Program-made: the position numbers and the translations under genes | The notes under the pieces: model-generated | Told to the model about the DNA's origin: nothing | Database searches by the model: none | What the model saw: only the letters and a program-made list of their open reading frames with translations | In this document: piece by piece, positions 53,301 through 61,831 of the stretch | How positions within the stretch are numbered: the stretch's first letter is position 1 | Layout: the number at the start of each line of letters is the position of its first letter | DNA from: Weissella soli | GTDB lineage: Bacteria > Bacillota > Bacilli > Lactobacillales > Lactobacillaceae | Length of the DNA: 64,000 nucleotides | Direction: 5' to 3' | Assembly (NCBI RefSeq): GCF_001761545.1 | Contig: NZ_CP017326.1 | Location: forward strand, 806,001 to 870,000

Positions 53301-54590
53301 TTGTCTAACACATCTGCAAAACGTACGGAACGATCAACGGCGAGCAACATCATCAAAGGTTCACTCGGTAATTTAATTGAGTGGTTTGATTGGTATGTCT
53401 ACGCTTCATTTTCTGTCTACTTTTCAGCGTCATTTTTCCCAAGCGAGGATCAAACTGCTCAGCTACTCAATGCCGCTGCGATCTTTGCGATTGGCTTCAT
53501 TATGCGCCCAATTGGTAGTTTAATTCTTGGCCGTTTTGCGGATAAAAATGGCCGGCGCGCGTCACTAACCCTCTCGATTCTCCTGATGGCAGGTGGGTCG
53601 CTTGTGATTGGTCTGACGCCTGGTTATGACACGATTGGTATCTTGTCGCCAATCATCTTAGTCATCACCCGTCTGATTCAGGGGTTGTCACTGGGCGGCG
53701 AATACGGCACTTCGGCCACGTACCTCTCTGAAATGGCCAGTAAAGAACATCGCGGTTTCTATGCGTCATTCCAATATGTGACCTTAATCGCTGGTCAATT
53801 GATTGCCTTATTGGTGCAAATCATCATCCAAGCCACCCTCACTTCGGCGCAAATTTACGCCTGGGGCTGGCGGATTCCCTTCTTTGTCGGGGCAGTCGGT
53901 GCCTTAATCGTTCTCTGGTTGCGTTTATCTATGCTTGAATCCGATCAATTCACAGCTGCCAAAGCCGCTAATAAAGAAACTGGGACTTTACGCCAATTGG
54001 CTAAATACCCCAAAGCCGTGCTTACGGTGGTTGGCCTCACATTAGGTGGGACGATTTCGTTTTACACCTATACCACTTATCTACAAAAATTCATGATTAA
54101 TTCCATGGGTTTGGCACCCAATGTCGTTTCACAAGTGAATTTCTGGGCATTGTTTATCTTCATGCTCCTCCAACCGGTTGCTGGTCATCTATCCGATAAG
54201 ATTGGCCGCAAAGCCCTCTTGCTCTGGTTTGGTATTTCAGGTACTTTACTTACTGTGCCCCTTTTCACGGTACTCCAACATGTTAAATCGCCTTGGATCG
54301 CCTTTTTACTCATGCTGGGGGGGCTTGTCATCGTCACCGGTTATACCTCAATCAACGCGATTGTCAAAGCTGAGATGTTTCCAACTGAAATTCGGGCCCT
54401 CGGTGTTGGCCTCCCGTACGGCCTCACCGTCGCCATTTTTGGCGGCACGGTTGAATACATTGCCCTTTGGTTGAAAAATGCACACCATGAAAATTTCTTC
54501 TTCTGGTATGTCAGCGGCGCTATTTTAATCTCATTGCTCGTGTATACGCGCATGGCCGATACCAAAAAAACCAGTTACTTGGATAAATAA
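53301..54590 (+). CDS. MHS-family metabolite:proton symporter
   Basis: A 429-residue MFS protein of the metabolite:H+ symporter family (KgtP/ProP/ShiA type). Signs are the long N-terminal IIKGSLGNLIEWFDWYVYAS, the loop GRFADKNGRRASL, and QGLSLGGEYGTSATYLSEMA. It imports an organic acid or osmolyte, which cannot be specified. A TTG start at 53301 is favoured by AGGAGG ten bases upstream. A hairpin terminator follows the stop. Confidence 0.87.
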   Translation: MSNTSAKRTERSTASNIIKGSLGNLIEWFDWYVYASFSVYFSASFFPSEDQTAQLLNAAAIFAIGFIMRPIGSLILGRFADKNGRRASLTLSILLMAGGSLVIGLTPGYDTIGILSPIILVITRLIQGLSLGGEYGTSATYLSEMASKEHRGFYASFQYVTLIAGQLIALLVQIIIQATLTSAQIYAWGWRIPFFVGAVGALIVLWLRLSMLESDQFTAAKAANKETGTLRQLAKYPKAVLTVVGLTLGGTISFYTYTTYLQKFMINSMGLAPNVVSQVNFWALFIFMLLQPVAGHLSDKIGRKALLLWFGISGTLLTVPLFTVLQHVKSPWIAFLLMLGGLVIVTGYTSINAIVKAEMFPTEIRALGVGLPYGLTVAIFGGTVEYIALWLKNAHHENFFFWYVSGAILISLLVYTRMADTKKTSYLDK

Positions 54591-54599
54591 AAAGAAAAA

Positions 54600-54629
54600 A
54601 GCCCGGGGGTGTTTTGACACTCTCGGGCT
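54600..54629. terminator. Bidirectional terminator
   Basis: AGCCCGGGGGTGT pairs with ACACTCTCGGGCT around TTTG, between the convergent MHS and NlpC/P60 genes. Confidence 0.88.
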
Positions 54630-54634
54630 ATTCA

Positions 54635-55462
54635 TTATTCAGTGACGCGCTTAACTAGACCAGGTTGGAACAATGCCGCCCAAGTTGTATTTTTGATGAC
54701 CTTTGATGGAATTGTCTCATTCAAGCGACTAATCGTCACCCCATTTGTCGAATTCGCATCTTGCAAAATGAAGCCGCCACCGAGGTAAACCGCCATATGC
54801 TGTAAGTCCTCGCTTGAGCCAACTGGTGTAATCAACAAATCACCCCGCTGCATGTCATCCCACGCAACCGACGTCCCGACTTCTGAGAATAAAGTCGTGG
54901 TGGCAGCTGATTGGACGACCAGCGGTAAGCCAGCTTTACGATAGATCCACGCGACGAACGCAGAACAATCGAATTTACCGGCGGCAACGTCCGCGTCAGT
55001 CCGACCACCACCATAAACGTAGGGACTATTGCCAATATATTGCATCCCAATTTTGATCGCTTTATTCACCCGCGTGTCGGTACTCTGCAGGCTGGCGGCA
55101 ACTGTCTTGTACGCCTTAACAGGATTGTCTTGCCCATTTTTCTCAAAATAATAGGTGTAATTGCCAATTTTTTTCAGGCCATGCGCCATTTTACCAGTCT
55201 TTTTATCCAAATAGTAAGTCGCCCCGTTAATGATATGCAACCCCTTCAATTTCTGCTTGGTCTTAGTATTAACAATGTAGGTCACATCATCCACTTTATG
55301 GATTTTGTACTGTGTCCCCTTAATTTTTTGGTTCGTGATGACTGGTTGCGTGGCTTCCTGACTGAGCAGGTAACCCGTCGTACCCCCACTGATTGCCAAA
55401 ATGATTGGCACCACCACGAAAAAGATGATGGGCCAAATGCGTTTTTTTTGCTTTCTTTTCAT
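54635..55462 (-). CDS. Membrane-anchored NlpC/P60 peptidoglycan hydrolase
   Basis: A 275-residue protein with an N-terminal helix (about 8-30), two or three short aromatic repeats (TYYLDKKTGKMAHGLKKIGN, YTYYFEKNGQ) like choline/glucan-binding modules, and a C-terminal NlpC/P60 domain (about 145-270). The catalytic Cys is in FDCSAFVAWIYRKAG and the His in LQHMAVYLGGG. It cleaves D-Glu-diamino-acid bonds in stem peptides. The ATG at 55462 is preferred over a GTG four codons upstream. It is monocistronic. Confidence 0.9.
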   Translation of the reverse strand: MKRKQKKRIWPIIFFVVVPIILAISGGTTGYLLSQEATQPVITNQKIKGTQYKIHKVDDVTYIVNTKTKQKLKGLHIINGATYYLDKKTGKMAHGLKKIGNYTYYFEKNGQDNPVKAYKTVAASLQSTDTRVNKAIKIGMQYIGNSPYVYGGGRTDADVAAGKFDCSAFVAWIYRKAGLPLVVQSAATTTLFSEVGTSVAWDDMQRGDLLITPVGSSEDLQHMAVYLGGGFILQDANSTNGVTISRLNETIPSKVIKNTTWAALFQPGLVKRVTE

Positions 55463-55622
55463 GGTCACTCTCACTTTATGTTAGTAAATTCATTATAGCA
55501 AGAATAGATTGCTGGAAACTTAAAGCTTGCTGTTACACCAATGTCAAGTTATGTCACATTATTGCTAACATTCATTTGGACTAGCTATATACTTTATGTA
55601 ACTTAAAAATAAAAGGACCGCT

Positions 55623-56927
55623 TTGACTATGCCTGATTTACTGACCGAATTTCCAGAACTTGAACCCTATGCAACCTATACACCCACATTTTGGCGTAAC
55701 TCAGAATTTCGTGATCTGGCTGACTTACCGTTCCGTGCGGCCGATGTGATCGATGCCGTGGCGCGCTGGCACCGGTTTCAACCTTACCTAACAAGTGCCT
55801 TCCCCGAAACCCGTCCATCTGACGGTATCCTGGAATCACCGCTGCTGGCTGTGCCCCATATGCAAGCCGCCTTTGAGCGATTCAATCAAGCTGCTGTCCC
55901 GGGAACCATCTATGTGAAAGCTGATAATCAACTACCAATCTCTGGCTCTATCAAGTCCCGTGGCGGTATTTATGAAGTGCTGAAATTTGCGGAAAGCATT
56001 GCCTTAGAACATGGTCTTAGTTACGAGGACGATTACAGCATCTTAGCCACCGCGCAATACCGGTCGCTTTTTGCCAAGTACGGCATTGCCGTTGGTTCGA
56101 CTGGCAACTTAGGGATGAGTATTGGGATTACCGCGGCTCGGTTGGGTTTCCATACCACCGTGCATATGTCGGCCGACGCCCGGTCCTGGAAAAAAGACCT
56201 ACTCCGGAGCAAGGGTGTGACCGTCGTCGAATACGCCGATGACTTCACGGCTGCCATTGATGCTGGTCGCCAGCAAGCCGCCAGTGAGCCGATGACCTAC
56301 TTCATCGATGATGAAGGGTCGAGTGATTTATTCCTAGGCTACGCTTCAGCGGCTTATCACCTCCAAAAACAACTCCATGATGCTGACATCACACCCGATG
56401 CAGCCCACCCGGTCTTTGTCTACTTGCCAGCTGGGGTCGGGGGTAGTCCTTCAGGCGTCAGTTTTGGCATTCATGCCTTACTTGGCGAGCATGTTTACCC
56501 GGTCTTTGTTGAACCAACACATGTGCCCTCAGTCACGCTGGGGATGCGGACCAAGCGTAACGAAAAAATCACCGTCTATGATCTTGGGTTGGACGGCAAG
56601 ACGGAGGCCGATGGGTTGGCCGTTGGGCGTCCCTCACGCCTCGCTGGTAAAATAATGCGGACCTTGCTTTATGGGTCACAAACATTTGACGATGACATCA
56701 TCTATGCCTACCTCGCCTTATTACATGATACCGAAGGCTTAAAACTCGAACCATCATCCAGTGCTGGTTTTACGGGGATTCTGCCAACTGTTGCCCAATT
56801 TGAGCACCCTGAGGTCTTAGATCAAGCGACCCACATTGTTTGGATCACTGGTGGCGGGTTATTACCTGAAGCTGATTTTGAAAACTACGTTACCCGTGGT
56901 CGTGACATGTTAAAAGTTTATAATTAA
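55623..56927 (+). CDS. dsdA: D-serine ammonia-lyase
   Basis: A PLP enzyme of about 434 residues converting D-serine to pyruvate and ammonia. The PLP lysine is in SGSIKSRGGIYEVL. The glycine-rich phosphate loop is VGSTGNLGMSIG, and the C-terminal EPSSSAGFTG and ITGGGLLP motifs match DsdA. AAAGGA lies five bases before a TTG at 55623 and 11 before an ATG at 55629. I keep the TTG, but two residues are uncertain. No DsdC regulator or DsdX adjoins. It removes D-serine that would enter peptidoglycan. Confidence 0.94.
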   Translation: MTMPDLLTEFPELEPYATYTPTFWRNSEFRDLADLPFRAADVIDAVARWHRFQPYLTSAFPETRPSDGILESPLLAVPHMQAAFERFNQAAVPGTIYVKADNQLPISGSIKSRGGIYEVLKFAESIALEHGLSYEDDYSILATAQYRSLFAKYGIAVGSTGNLGMSIGITAARLGFHTTVHMSADARSWKKDLLRSKGVTVVEYADDFTAAIDAGRQQAASEPMTYFIDDEGSSDLFLGYASAAYHLQKQLHDADITPDAAHPVFVYLPAGVGGSPSGVSFGIHALLGEHVYPVFVEPTHVPSVTLGMRTKRNEKITVYDLGLDGKTEADGLAVGRPSRLAGKIMRTLLYGSQTFDDDIIYAYLALLHDTEGLKLEPSSSAGFTGILPTVAQFEHPEVLDQATHIVWITGGGLLPEADFENYVTRGRDMLKVYN

Positions 56928-56928
56928 G

Positions 56929-56972
56929 CACAGAAAAACGCCCGGTTTTATGTAACCGCGCGTTTTTCTGTG
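56929..56972. terminator. Bidirectional terminator
   Basis: CACAGAAAAACGC pairs perfectly with GCGTTTTTCTGTG, with an inner CGGTT/AACCG stem. It lies between the convergent dsdA and yigZ genes. Confidence 0.88.
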
Positions 56973-56983
56973 TACTGACATCC

Positions 56984-57655
56984 TTATTTCAAAGATGATG
57001 TTTTTGCCGTAACGGCCTTATCGTATGGTATTTCAAATAGATTGACCGCGCCAACTTCGACGGTCACCTTCCCCTGTAGATGATCCGTCACAGCCTGTAC
57101 AAAGTCCGCAACAAGTTCCGTGTTCACAGGTACCGTTAGGGTTACTCCAGTCGCATATTCAGTATCTAAAATCGAGTACGCTTGACTTTCCAACCAATAC
57201 TTAAGGGGTTCATATTGGGCATACTCGATTGTTAACGTCAGTTGGCGCCGTTCAATCCGTTGTACCAAGCCCACAGTTGCCACTGCACTCGCCATCGTCC
57301 CAGCGTAGGCTCTAATCAAGCCACCAGCGCCCAACTTGATGCCCCCAAAATAACGCGTTTGTACGGCGACAACGTCATGAATACCGTTGTTTTTCAATAC
57401 CTCTAACATTGGTACCCCAGCCGTACCAGCCGGTTCGCCGTCATCAGAATAACGTTGAATTTCATCACGATCACCTAGTAAATAGGTCCAGACATTATGG
57501 TTTGCCTTGCGATTGGCTTGACTAATACGTTCGATAAACGCTTTGGCCGCTGCCTTATCTGTGACGCGCATTAAGCTGACAATAAATCGTGACTTTTTAA
57601 TCACTTGCTCATACGTATACTCAGATTGGGCAATTGTAATATAAGGTGCTGTCAT
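56984..57655 (-). CDS. YigZ/IMPACT-family protein
   Basis: A 223-residue protein of the YigZ (UPF0029/IMPACT) family. The N-terminal domain has KKSRFIVSLMRV, NHNVWTYLLG, RYSDDGEPAGTAGVPML and TRYFGGIKLGAGGLIRAY, all diagnostic. The C-terminal domain is a small ferredoxin-like fold. It may interact with ribosomes or translation factors, but the bacterial role is unsettled. The ATG at 57655 is favoured over an adjacent TTG. Confidence 0.93.
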   Translation of the reverse strand: MTAPYITIAQSEYTYEQVIKKSRFIVSLMRVTDKAAAKAFIERISQANRKANHNVWTYLLGDRDEIQRYSDDGEPAGTAGVPMLEVLKNNGIHDVVAVQTRYFGGIKLGAGGLIRAYAGTMASAVATVGLVQRIERRQLTLTIEYAQYEPLKYWLESQAYSILDTEYATGVTLTVPVNTELVADFVQAVTDHLQGKVTVEVGAVNLFEIPYDKAVTAKTSSLK

Positions 57656-57688
57656 CAAACTTACCTACCTTAACTAACATCGTAAAAT

Positions 57689-57714
57689 GGGAGGAGATGC
57701 TAACATCCCCTCCC
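57689..57714 (-). terminator. Probable terminator of the rpoY-rnjA operon
   Basis: GGGAGGAGATG pairs with CATCCCCTCCC around CTAA (one mismatch), followed on the minus strand by ATTTTAC, a weak T run. Confidence 0.6.
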
Positions 57715-57731
57715 AATTAACTTCAATCTAA

Positions 57732-59411
57732 TTAAATCATAATAAACATTGGCAAAATCAATGGTCGCCGCTTAGTTTGTTCGTACAAGAAACGTTGCAA
57801 ACGTGAAATAACGGCATTACGAATTGAATGCTCCGTTGCACCTGGTTCGTGCATCGCAGTGAGCAACGCATGGAAAATTTCCTTACGTCCTTCGTTGATC
57901 AATTCTTCAGATTCACGCATATAGATAAAGCCACGTGACAAGATATCCGGACCAGCCGTGATTTCTTGGCTCTTCAAATCAATTGTAGCCACGACGACGA
58001 CCAAGCCATCCTGTGATAGCATTTGACGATCACGTAGGACGGCAGTGCCGATATCACCGATACCGTTACCATCGACATACGTGTCTTCAGCTGGGATGTG
58101 GTCTGCCAAGCGAGCTGAATCAGCCGTTAAAGCCAACACATCTCCATTATCTAAGACGAAGATATTCTCTTCAGGAACACCAACTTGCTCACCTAGACCA
58201 GCATGGACTTTCAACATCCGATACTCACCATGGACTGGCATGAAGTACTTCGGTTTCATCAAAGACAACATCAACTTCTGCTCTTCTTGACCACCGTGAC
58301 CAGAGGTGTGAATGTTATTCACTTTACCATGAATCACATCCGCCCCGGCCTCTTCTAATTCGTTGATCACGCGGTTAACTGACTGCGTGTTACCAGGAAT
58401 GGGTGAAGAGGAGAAGATGACTGTGTCCCCAGGCTTAATCGAGATTTGCTTATGTGTCCCATTCGCAATACGGGCCAATGCCGCCATGGGTTCACCTTGT
58501 GATCCGGTAGACAGAATTAACACTTCATTGTCTGGCAGGCGATTGATTTCGCGGGCATCAACGAGCATATCCTCAGGAATATCAAGGTAGCCTAAGGCAC
58601 GACCATTTGTGACCGCGTTGTCCATTGAACGACCGAAGACCGAAATTTTGCGACCATGTGCGATCGCAGCTTCAGTGGCCATTTGGACACGCGACATGTT
58701 TGAGGCGAAGGTCGCAAAAATAATCCGGCCATCAATTTCATCAAACAATTTGTCAATCGTCTTACCGACCCATTTTTCTGACTTGGAGAATTCATCACGT
58801 TCAGCATTGGTTGAGTCAGACATTAATAGTAAGACCCCTTCAGAACCAATCCGTGCCATCTTTTGCAAGTTTGGTGGCTGCTTAGTGGTTGGCGTGAGAT
58901 CAAACTTAAAATCACCCGTCTCCACGATCACACCAGCTGGTGTCGTGATGGACATCCCAAAAGTATCAGGAATGGAGTGTGTTGTTCGGAAGAACTCCAC
59001 TGACATGTGGTCGAATTTAATGACATCATCTTCTGACAATTCATGTAATTCAACCTTACCAAGTAAGTGATGTTCGTCCAATTTGTTTCTAATTAACGCT
59101 AAGGCGAGTGGTCCTGCATAAACAGGAACGTTCACAGCATTTAAGAAAAAGTGAATGGCACCGATGTGATCTTCGTGCCCGTGGGTAATCAATAACGCCT
59201 TCACTTTGTCACGATTTGCAATGAGGTATGAGTAATCAGGAATGACATAATCAATCCCAAGTAACTCATCTTCTGGGAACTTAACACCGGCGTCAATGAC
59301 GATAATTTCGTCTTGCACTTGAATCGCATACGTATTCTTACCGATTTCGCCCATACCACCCAAAGCAAATACCGCTGTCTCGTCTGAACGTATATCCAGA
59401 TTTGTTGACAT
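57732..59411 (-). CDS. rnjA: Ribonuclease J1
   Basis: A 559-residue 5'-exo/endoribonuclease. The full metal motif HGHEDHIG (77-84) is present with SDSTNAERDEFSKSE, the beta-CASP stretch FATFASNMSRVQ, and HTSGHGGQEEQKLML. It trims and degrades mRNA and matures 16S rRNA, in complex with the J2 paralogue encoded at 29594-31465. It starts 12 bases after rpoY, a conserved pairing in Firmicutes. Confidence 0.97.
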   Translation of the reverse strand: MSTNLDIRSDETAVFALGGMGEIGKNTYAIQVQDEIIVIDAGVKFPEDELLGIDYVIPDYSYLIANRDKVKALLITHGHEDHIGAIHFFLNAVNVPVYAGPLALALIRNKLDEHHLLGKVELHELSEDDVIKFDHMSVEFFRTTHSIPDTFGMSITTPAGVIVETGDFKFDLTPTTKQPPNLQKMARIGSEGVLLLMSDSTNAERDEFSKSEKWVGKTIDKLFDEIDGRIIFATFASNMSRVQMATEAAIAHGRKISVFGRSMDNAVTNGRALGYLDIPEDMLVDAREINRLPDNEVLILSTGSQGEPMAALARIANGTHKQISIKPGDTVIFSSSPIPGNTQSVNRVINELEEAGADVIHGKVNNIHTSGHGGQEEQKLMLSLMKPKYFMPVHGEYRMLKVHAGLGEQVGVPEENIFVLDNGDVLALTADSARLADHIPAEDTYVDGNGIGDIGTAVLRDRQMLSQDGLVVVVATIDLKSQEITAGPDILSRGFIYMRESEELINEGRKEIFHALLTAMHEPGATEHSIRNAVISRLQRFLYEQTKRRPLILPMFIMI

Positions 59412-59423
59412 TCAAATACCGCC

Positions 59424-59663
59424 TTAGTCTTCTTTGGCAGCTGCCAATTCGGCAACCGTCACAACTTTGAAATTAACACCTTGTTGTTCATAGGCCAAAG
59501 CCTTGTCTGACAACGCCTCGATCAGTTCGATGTTGTGGCTGGTGTTTTCTTCAACGATCATCCGAGCTTCAGGCATGTTCGCTGCATCAATGTACAATGA
59601 ACGTGTGTCTTCACGCTTAGGGTTACGTTTCTTTGTCTCTTGGTAATAAACCTTAAAAATCAT
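59424..59663 (-). CDS. rpoY: RNA polymerase epsilon subunit RpoY
   Basis: A 79-residue protein (DUF1447). It begins MIFKVYYQETKKRNPKREDT and contains SLYIDAANMPEARMIVE, the RpoY signature. It binds core RNA polymerase in Firmicutes. It leads the operon with rnjA, coupling a transcription subunit with a decay enzyme. Confidence 0.96.
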   Translation of the reverse strand: MIFKVYYQETKKRNPKREDTRSLYIDAANMPEARMIVEENTSHNIELIEALSDKALAYEQQGVNFKVVTVAELAAAKED

Positions 59664-59814
59664 GAGATAAATCTCTCCTAAATATAAATTTTCTGTTAGC
59701 TAATTAGTCGACGACTAACTAGATCGAACTTTCTTGTTCCGAACATTCTTATTATATAGTGTATCAGAAAATGCAAGACTATTCCATATTTCGTATTCTT
59801 TTACGCACGAAAAA

Positions 59815-59840
59815 ACGACATTATCAGTTAATAATGTCGT
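59815..59840 (-). terminator. Terminator of the tRNA-Gly operon
   Basis: ACGACATTAT pairs perfectly with ATAATGTCGT around CAGTTA and is followed by T6 on the minus strand. It starts eight bases after the second tRNA. Confidence 0.9.
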
Positions 59841-59847
59841 CAGATAA

Positions 59848-59918
59848 GCGGACGACGGGAATCGAACCCGCATTCCCAGCTTGGAAGGCTGGAGCACTAG
59901 CCATTGTACTACATCCGC
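59848..59918 (-). tRNA. tRNA-Gly (TCC), copy 2
   Basis: A 71-base cloverleaf: acceptor GCGGATG/CGTCCGC, anticodon loop CTTCCAA (anticodon TCC), T arm GGGTTCGATTCCC. CCA is not encoded. It is identical to the copy 33 bases upstream, and a terminator follows. Confidence 0.96.
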
Positions 59919-59951
59919 ATATTAAGTTGATACCTTGTCTAACCAGACAAA

Positions 59952-60022
59952 GCGGACGACGGGAATCGAACCCGCATTCCCAGCTTGGAAGGCTGGAGCA
60001 CTAGCCATTGTACTACATCCGC
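59952..60022 (-). tRNA. tRNA-Gly (TCC), copy 1
   Basis: Identical in all 71 bases to copy 2 and first to be transcribed. A short hairpin (TTGTCT/AGACAA) lies in the spacer between the copies and may guide processing. CCA is not encoded. Confidence 0.96.
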
Positions 60023-60054
60023 ATATCCACGACTTCTCGCAAACAACAATATTC

Positions 60055-60083
60055 ATAATAAAATGTTTTGCAACGGATGTCAA
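60055..60083 (-). promoter_or_regulatory. Strong promoter of the tRNA-Gly operon
   Basis: Minus-strand TTGACA (60078-60083) and TATTAT (60055-60060) separated by exactly 17 bases, with the -10 ending 32 bases before the first tRNA. This is a near-consensus vegetative promoter. Confidence 0.9.
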
Positions 60084-60142
60084 CACTTTCCCGCTATTTC
60101 AATTAAGCGTATGATGTAGATAACAGATTAGGAGGTTTGATT

Positions 60143-60976
60143 ATGTACGTTTATACCTTTAACAACAGTACCGATCAAGTACCAGCCGTTGGGTTTGGTA
60201 CCTGGAGTCTCAAGGGGGATGCCGGGATCGCAGCCATCAAGCAGGCCCTCACCAATGGCTACACCTATCTAGACGGTGCCTTTAACTATGATAACGAAGC
60301 CACTGTGGGCGAGGCGATTCGGCAGTCCGGTAAAGCCCGCGATGAATTGATCATTGCTTCTAAATTGCCTGGTCGCTATCAACATTACCAGGCCGCTTTG
60401 GATACCATTCAAGAATCCCTCCTCCGTTTGAACTTAGAATTTTTTGATGTTTATCTGATCCATTGGCCAAATCCTAAACAAGATCTTTACGTTGAAGCTT
60501 GGCAGGCCCTAATTGAAGCTAAAAAGCGGGGTTGGGTTAAGCACATTGGGGTGTCAAACTTTACACCGGCCCATATTGATCGCTTGATTGCCGAAACCGG
60601 CGTGACCCCTGAAATCAATCAAGTTGAGCTCCACCCATACTTTAACCAAGAAGGAACGTTGGTCTATGATCGTGAGCATAAAATCATCACCCAAGCCTGG
60701 AGCCCATTGGGCCGAGGCAGTGAAATTTTGAACGATCCTGTGTTGACGTCCATTGCAAAGGCACATGCCAGATCAGTTGGTCAAGTGATTCTACGTTGGG
60801 ATCTACAACGTGGCGTGATGGCACTACCAAAGTCAACTAATGCCGCTCGTCAACGCGAAAATTTGGCGATTTTAGATTTTGAATTAACTGGGGATGAAGT
60901 CCAAATGATTAACTCTCTCTCTCGGGTTGATGGACGTTTACAGAACCAAGATCCAGATATTTATGAAGAATTTTAA
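60143..60976 (+). CDS. Aldo/keto reductase
   Basis: A 277-residue NADPH-dependent TIM-barrel oxidoreductase. The tetrad is visible: Asp and Tyr in YLDGAFNYDNE, Lys in IIASKLPG, His in VYLIHWPNP. The cofactor region is ALPKSTNAARQREN. It reduces a carbonyl, possibly 2,5-diketogluconate or methylglyoxal type, but specificity cannot be read. The ATG at 60143 has AGGAGG eight bases upstream. An in-frame TTG at 60137 is too close to that site. Confidence 0.93.
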   Translation: MYVYTFNNSTDQVPAVGFGTWSLKGDAGIAAIKQALTNGYTYLDGAFNYDNEATVGEAIRQSGKARDELIIASKLPGRYQHYQAALDTIQESLLRLNLEFFDVYLIHWPNPKQDLYVEAWQALIEAKKRGWVKHIGVSNFTPAHIDRLIAETGVTPEINQVELHPYFNQEGTLVYDREHKIITQAWSPLGRGSEILNDPVLTSIAKAHARSVGQVILRWDLQRGVMALPKSTNAARQRENLAILDFELTGDEVQMINSLSRVDGRLQNQDPDIYEEF

Positions 60977-60985
60977 GGTAGCTAC

Positions 60986-61025
60986 AAAAAACACCACCCG
61001 TCAGTGATGACGGATGGTGTTTTTT
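60986..61025. terminator. Bidirectional terminator
   Basis: AAAAACACCACCCGTCA pairs with TGACGGATGGTGTTTTT around GTGA (one mismatch), between the convergent reductase and yneF genes. Confidence 0.9.
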
Positions 61026-61033
61026 TAGTCGAT

Positions 61034-61258
61034 TTATTTGTGGTTTTGTTGGGCCTTCATTTGCGCCATCATTTGGTTCAAACGCTTTTGTGAAGGCTTT
61101 TGACCCATTGAAGTCATCATTGATTTCATCATCTCTTCAGAGATAGGTGGGTTCTTCTTCAAATAACTTTCCATTGAACGACGGGCCAAAAAGAACCCAG
61201 CAATGGCACCCAAAACTGCCGCAATCACGACAATAACGATCCAAATACTTGTACTCAT
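61034..61258 (-). CDS. yneF: YneF-family small membrane protein
   Basis: A 74-residue UPF0154 protein. One helix (about 4-24, VIVVIAAVLGAIAGFFLARR) is followed by a cytoplasmic Met-rich segment with NPPISEEMMKSMMTSMGQKPS, the family's signature. The ATG at 61258 follows GGAG by nine bases. Its role is unknown. It keeps company with ynzC and lexA, as in Bacillus. Confidence 0.93.
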   Translation of the reverse strand: MSTSIWIVIVVIAAVLGAIAGFFLARRSMESYLKKNPPISEEMMKSMMTSMGQKPSQKRLNQMMAQMKAQQNHK

Positions 61259-61329
61259 AATTGTTTTCTCCATGTATGGTAGCTAACTACCCATAATTTA
61301 TTCATCTTATATTCTATACGAAAAATAAG

Positions 61330-61369
61330 TTACTGGCTATGTAATTCACAAATTCTTAATAACCAGTTA
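61330..61369 (-). terminator. Probable terminator of ynzC
   Basis: TTACTGGCTAT pairs with ATAACCAGTTA (one mismatch) around an 18-base loop. The minus strand then reads ACTTATTTTTCG. Confidence 0.55.
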
Positions 61370-61428
61370 TGCCAGCAGCGCGGTGCCCGCGACTAAACCT
61401 GTCATGAACTGCCCGTGCTGGATTCAAA

Positions 61429-61683
61429 TTAATCTTCGCGGACACCCTTTTCGCGTTGCACTTGTTTAATCTTTTCAGGCGTCACTTCATTACCATCATC
61501 ATCGAATACTTGTAACATTTCGACCTGTGAGCGGAAGGCTGCCCGGAAGTTGGCCAAGAATTCTTGGCGCAAATCAGCGCGTTCAGCTTCCTCTTCTTTT
61601 GTCAATCCTTCAGCCGTCTTGTCCTTTGCTGCCAATTCGTTAATCCGTGTCCGAACCGCTAAGATACGTTCACTTTCAGCCAT
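61429..61683 (-). CDS. ynzC: YnzC-family protein (DUF896)
   Basis: An 84-residue helical-hairpin protein. INELAAKDKTAEGLTKEEEAER and RADLRQEFLANFRAAFRSQ are the DUF896 signature, and a charged C-terminus follows. In B. subtilis ynzC sits in the SOS-controlled yneA-yneB-ynzC operon next to lexA. Here it is divergent from lexA, and yneA and yneB are absent from the gap. Confidence 0.93.
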   Translation of the reverse strand: MAESERILAVRTRINELAAKDKTAEGLTKEEEAERADLRQEFLANFRAAFRSQVEMLQVFDDDGNEVTPEKIKQVQREKGVRED

Positions 61684-61831
61684 CTTTTCACCCTCACTTC
61701 ATCTTTTAATTTTACCTGATGCTTATTTTACCACGTTTAAGAAATTGTTTCTGTCCGAACATTTTGCCAGACAAACGCGCTTTAACCATGTAAAATTTGA
61801 GACAGAACTATATTTGAAAGGAGGCCTGCGC

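Noticed and set aside
59848-60022. Two identical 71-base segments as a mobile-element repeat
   Set aside because: Both fold as complete tRNA-Gly genes and share one promoter and one terminator.
61365-61425. GC-rich stretch past ynzC with a 12-codon frame (MTGLVAGTALLA)
   Set aside because: It is too short and has an upstream stop and no clear ribosome binding site. It could be a gene remnant but this cannot be shown.
61550-61831. Extended N-terminal reading frame joined to lexA
   Set aside because: It runs antisense through ynzC, and a strong ribosome binding site sits directly before the ATG at 61832, where LexA homology starts.
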